From Metridium senile (taxonomy: Eukaryota; Cnidaria; Anthozoa; Actiniaria; Metridiidae): DNA of 64,000 bases. Below are positions 49,901 through 55,900 of this stretch, piece by piece; the stretch's first letter is position 1; each line of letters starts with the position of its first letter. The stretch is from the NCBI GenBank assembly GCA_949775045.1, contig OX459096.1, forward strand, positions 36,565,316-36,629,315, written 5' to 3'. Made by a program: the position numbers and the translations under genes. A model generated the notes under the pieces. The model did not search any database, had not been told where the DNA came from, and saw nothing but the letters and a program-made list of their open reading frames with translations.

Positions 49901-52900
49901 CTGAAAAGAAAGAAAAACGTCATTATGTCAACAATATTTATATAAAAGTACATGACATACTCCTACCTGCAAAAACGTTTTCATATGGAAGATCAAAATT
50001 GACATTTAAATATAGCATATAGGAATTGATAAGAAATATTTTTTTATTGATTTGGCATTCTAAACACTAACCAAATAGTCTCAAAAATGTCTGTCAATAA
50101 AATATTTGTTCATTTTTATTTAATTTTTATATGACAGCACAGTTGTCATTAGGTGTACATTACTAAATACGTAGTTAAATTAATAAATTGATAGTCAGTT
50201 GAAGCCTCGATCATATTACAAAGCAGAAAACAATAATGGTGCAGAGAATAATATATGAATGAATGAAGGTGAACGGATGGCATACATTAATATATTAGAA
50301 AGTTGAAAATTACAAGTTAATACAATAAATAATATATTTAACAAATAAGTGATTGATGAACAAATACTGCAGACATAAATAATAATTTTAAATAAAACTT
50401 TTGATAACAAAATAAAAATTCATACAGTTAAAAAATGAATATCGCATCAATAAATAATGAAAATTCAATTATAACCATATCACATCAATCGAATATTATA
50501 TTCAAGTAAACAATTAGGATACCTGTGTAGCATCTCTCTCACACGTTCTGAGCTGTAAAATCTGCTGTAATTTCAATCTCCTAACATCACAAAGCTCATC
50601 TGTACGTTGTTTTCTTTCTTTTAGTTCATCGACAGTTGACTGCACGTATTCAATAGCTTGTTCAGAGTCAAGTAAAATAGACTCTCCTTGGACATTTGAA
50701 GTTCGTTCTTGGAGTAGCTGTGTTAGTACGTGACTGTCACGCAGTGTTTCTTCACATGATGGTTTTACAGCTGAAGGATAAATCAATCATTAAAGTTAAT
50801 GTTTTGGGGAAATTTTAAACCTTGTAGATGCTTTCTCTCTCAACTATGGTATTACATGAACAATAGCATTTGCTCAACCTAATGCTAAATGATTTACAAA
50901 GCTAAATAGTGAAAAAGAAAAGGAGACAAAAGCTCACAAATTCATCATGAAAACGAGCTTTTCAACTAAAAGATCTAGGGAAAAAAGACAAAACATGGCA
51001 CAAAAGACTTTACAAGTTGCTTACTAAAAAACCCTTGAAAAAAAACCGGAACAAAACATGACAGACTTCAAGCTCTTTTGCTTTATTTTTGCACATAAAG
51101 CACTAAAAATATACCGACAAATACAAGCAAAGAAAACGGATCGAACGAATCATACCTATCCATCAAATTACTAAAACTTTGATTGAAGATATTGAGAAAA
51201 GTCTATTTTACTTGAAAAAGAGGCTTAAATGAGGCTTAAAACTTACCTTTAGTAAATATATAGTAAAACCCTTTTAAAAAGCACAAAAATGCGGTATAAA
51301 AGGCAAAGCAAATGAATACTACCAAAGGATCGAACAGCAAATGAATAAATCTCCGAGGGGAGACTGGTGACAACAAGTTTTGGCGGGAATCAACATGCAC
51401 GCAAGCGCGAAAATCTGAATACTGATATTCAAAAATATATAAATTTCATTTAAAACGTTTTGTAAATCATTACCTTCCGCTTTTTGCTCAAGAGTAGAAA
51501 GCATCCTCTCGGCACTTTCTAAATCATCTTTCAAGATAGCATCTGAACACAAAAGTTCCAGAAGATCATCGAGAATACTTGACAACTGAAAACAGAAAAT
51601 ATTTGTTTTAAAAAACGGTCCATCAAACAGACTGCCAATAACGAAAAATAGAAAGTTAATGAAAGAAAATATAGGAGTACTGTATACGACATAACTTTTT
51701 ATTAAAAAAATCGTTGTCGCAACTGGAGCTAATTTACGTTAAAAATCCCAAGCCTTCTATCAGAGTAAACAGAGGGGACATTAAATCTGCTGTTGTGAAA
51801 CGTTTGGAGATTTCATGGCCTTATAAATGTTTCGATTCAATTACCTATGTAATAACAGTTCCAACACTGAAAGTTTCCCGCCGATAAGCAAATAAGGTTT
51901 CATAATAAAAAGAAAAAACTTGTATCGAGAGAGGGGGAAAAATGTTTTTCATTTATCCATTCATTCATTTACTGATGTGTTCAATGTACACGTAGAATTG
52001 TTTGCAACAACGATCGTTGAAATATTTGTATACAAAAAAAAAAAATTCGAAAATGAACTGTCTCTACTGTATAATATTTTATGTATACCGTAGCTGAGTT
52101 TTGATGAAAGTTGAGTGAAACATTAACAATGTCCCTCCTGAGAGCCATCCTTGATGTAAAACTTCGGTACACTTTTTCCAGATAGTCCTTCCTAGATTTG
52201 ATTTCCTTCGAAGCGTAATGGTTCCCTTCAAGCATCTTCATAGCCAAGTCACGGACTTTGGCAAATTCATCAATTATTCCCTGCAATAAACAGCCAAGTT
52301 TGACATAAATCACTATAGTGAGGGTTTTACGTTACGAAAACGATCATTTAGTAATTTCTAAAAGCGCGCGAAACGCTGTGCCTGATTATCGAGAACTAGT
52401 GTGAATTCAGTGTCGACCGACACTTCGCACGATTTTCTATAATCACTTGTGTATTTATACTAAAGTGCATATAACAGATGTTTTAATGTATGACGTCACT
52501 TACCCTTGCAGTGGCCTCAAAGTCTTCATGTGCTCGTTTGTGAAACTCACAACTTTTCACAGAATCTCCAATTTTATTGGACATATTTAGATATGACTCC
52601 CCAGGACCAATAATCCAATCAATTATCTTAAAGAATAAACACGAAAACATTAGTTAGGTAAAACATTTTTAAATGATTAGCATGACTAGCAAGCCACATC
52701 GGCCCACTATATACGTTGACTAAAGACGCGGGGCAGCGAGGTGGAGTTCCCGGTGCGTCCATTTCGTAGCTGTCCATTCTTCTCAGCCAATACTTTTAAG
52801 TATTAAAATACCATACCCTATTTTTCAAACTTTCTCCAATGAGGTAATAGTAGGGAATGTTTTAGGGTTTTTGATAAGCAGACATTTGCGTGGTTCAGTA

Positions 52901-55900
52901 TACGTACCTTATAAAAGCCGATTTCAAATTCTCTCAAATCTTTTGCCTGTCGTAATTCAGACATTCTCTTTTTCCACATTCTGAGTAACTGGTCATCTTT
53001 TCGCTTTAACTGGTCTAGCACTGAGCGTACTTGCATCTTCTCTTCGGTTACCATAGATACCGGAGTATCAGACTGCCGCTGACCAGACGGTAGCTTTGGC
53101 TCAAATCGCTCAATCCATCGAACCAAGTCTCGTCCTCTTTTGATAACTGGTTGAGACATTTCGTCCAAGGTTCTTCGCTTTGATTCGTGTTCTTGGATAA
53201 GGCTGTTTGTTTCTGACGCCGTGTCACCTAGATCGTCCAAGTCTAGTTGTTGCTGTAGGGATTTCAAATCATCTAAGGTAGCGTACGAACTTCCAACAAA
53301 ACTTTCAATCTCCTACAAATATAAAATCACCAATCTCTAGCATGAGAGCTATCGTGAATTGTCTACTTTCTCAATAACAGATTCGTTCATTCAATCGTTC
53401 TATCATTCATTTATCAATACATCTTACTGCATGTATTTATTTATACGTTCATTTAAGGTAGTTCCGGACTCTTGCTACTGCGCGTCCATATCGCGCATCT
53501 CGTTTTTCATCATTTATATGCGGGTTTTTTGGAAATGTATCTATAAATGACAGGATTTATAAAAAAATTCAATGAAGAAATCCAAGTATCCGAAACTACC
53601 TTAACAGCCCTGTTCATCCATTCCTTTCTTTTGCGTCAAAGTCAATGCATTCGTTCATTGATTAATTCATTCCCCCTTTCATTTTTTTATTGTGCGTACT
53701 CACTCGCCCTCGCATTATTAATTCGTTAGTGCACATATTTATTGGTTTATTTATTCGTTCATTCCGATGTTTATCAATTCAAATTCATTCATCCATTTAC
53801 TCACTTATTTTTTGAATTAATATTTTTATTCGCTCATATAGGCATTCTTTCATTTTTTCACCCATTCATTGTTTCAATCATTCATTCCTTTGTTTATTCT
53901 TTTATCTATCCATTTAATAATATTCATCAAGTATTGGATCATAAGTCATTCGATCGATCAATCGTCCAGTCCTCTATTTATTCAATTCCTTTTACCATTT
54001 GTCTGCGTATCCAATCTTCATGGTCATAAGGTAGTGGTCCTCCGAGGTCTTCGGGTAAATGAGCCTCGTCCATAAACTGGTTTAGTTTACCAGTGGACGA
54101 AACAACAGTGGTCTATTGAACAAAAAAACCCGATAGTTTCAAATGCATATTGACTGATTATTGTACGATCAACATCAATTCCATCTATTCTAATTTGTAT
54201 GTGTATGTTTTGAGGGAATGTTGAAGACTCATATTTCTACAAAAATTGATTTAGATCTAAATTGAAGTCGTACCAGTGGTAACCAACTAAACAAAAGAAC
54301 CCGCTGGTTATAACAATAAACCAAACAAATACTATATCGCGATTTGGTGTATTATTCCAGCAATCTTTTTCGCGCCGTGCTTTTCTAAATACTTCTCGCG
54401 CGTTTTCTATTCGTCCTATTTATAACCGTACCTCATATCCCAGGTTGGATTGGTCCTTCTTTATCCCGGCATCAGATTTTCTTCTTTCCCAGAATGCATC
54501 AGGTTTGATAATGATAACACTGTGGATGTCAGAACCAACTGTGTCCTGATACACAAATAAAGTACCAACTGAACAATGAGGAATTTAGTAATTTATAGAA
54601 GTAATAGTATAAAAAGTAGTCGATAGACAGCGTCGGAAATAATTGGAATAACAAGGGCAATCCATATGAAATATAACTATAGAGTGTGTCGGTGTTTCTA
54701 AGGAAACAATAGGTGAGCGTAGTGTTTACAATTCAGTGTTGGTATTGTGAGGCTAATTTGCCAACCATTTTAACAATATAATTTTTTTATTTTCTTTGTT
54801 TTTATAACAATCGTTGGTTGTCAAAACCATAACAAAATACGTTACGGTAAGTCCAACTATTGGAGAAACAAATGCAATCTTTACATCGTACAAGAGAGCT
54901 TCGAATGTCAACGCGTACGGTATGGACTTTAAACCTTTCTTGACTTGATTACTGATGTCTGAAATGTCAGCAAGTTTACTCATCTGATAGGGTGTATTGA
55001 TTACTTTTGTTATGCCTCTAACTATGGTCATAGAAAATATTCAACTGCATTTGTGCTAATCAACATAGCGAGCCATCTGCTGCAATTGTTAGGTCAGCTA
55101 GACAAAGTCAGTATTAGAGTAGAGTTAATAAGATCCAATAACTTACATGTAATGTTTTGAGAAGTGGTTTTGCTGATTTCCACGATGAGCCTCGTAAATC
55201 AATAATGAACGTAAAGCCATTTTCTTGGATTTTTTCACTGAATGAAACAATACATTTAATTGTAGTAAATAAATTAAATCGATAAATTGATTTATCGATT
55301 TATCTGTCTGTCTGTCTCTTTGTCTGTCTGTCTGTCTTTAATGTTTGTTGATACACCTATTTCAAAAATCGTTGTCGCAGCCGGAGCTACAGTCCACACT
55401 CTACAGCCCACACTCTACAGCCTGCAGAGGATGTCGGTTACATGGACTTAATTTGTGATCAGGGTTCGTGCTGATGTCAGTAAAGAAAATCTAAGGAGTT
55501 TTCAAGGAGTTTTCAAGGACCAAAAAGCACTTTTTGCGACAACTTTGATGTATATATGATATTCCTATCATTGTTAACGTCGCACAGAATGAACAAATTT
55601 TATTTTTATTTGCAATACTATAATTTTTACCCTATTTAAACTAGAATTAAGGAGTTTTTAAGGAGTTTTTGCTGATTTTCTAAAATTCAAGGGCTTTTCA
55701 AGTGCCCTTAAAAACGTAAATCAAATCTAAGGAGTTTTCAAGGAGTTTAAGGAGTAGCACGAACCCTGTGTGATTTATTGGGCGTTTTTAAAGAAATATT
55801 TATACTACCACAACAACAACTTGTTATGGTCATATAACACAAACACGCACAATCAAAATATGCTATGAATAAATCTATAACAAGAGACGAAATACCGACA

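Larger units (their letters stand above)
47496..52088. other. Introns among exons 9-15: contents
   Basis: AT-rich introns. Identified items are the small inverted element with a C tract at 48889-48964 and a half-copy of the 55.36-kb element end near 51706-51730 (aatcgttgtcgcaactggag). Nothing gene-like elsewhere. Confidence 0.5.
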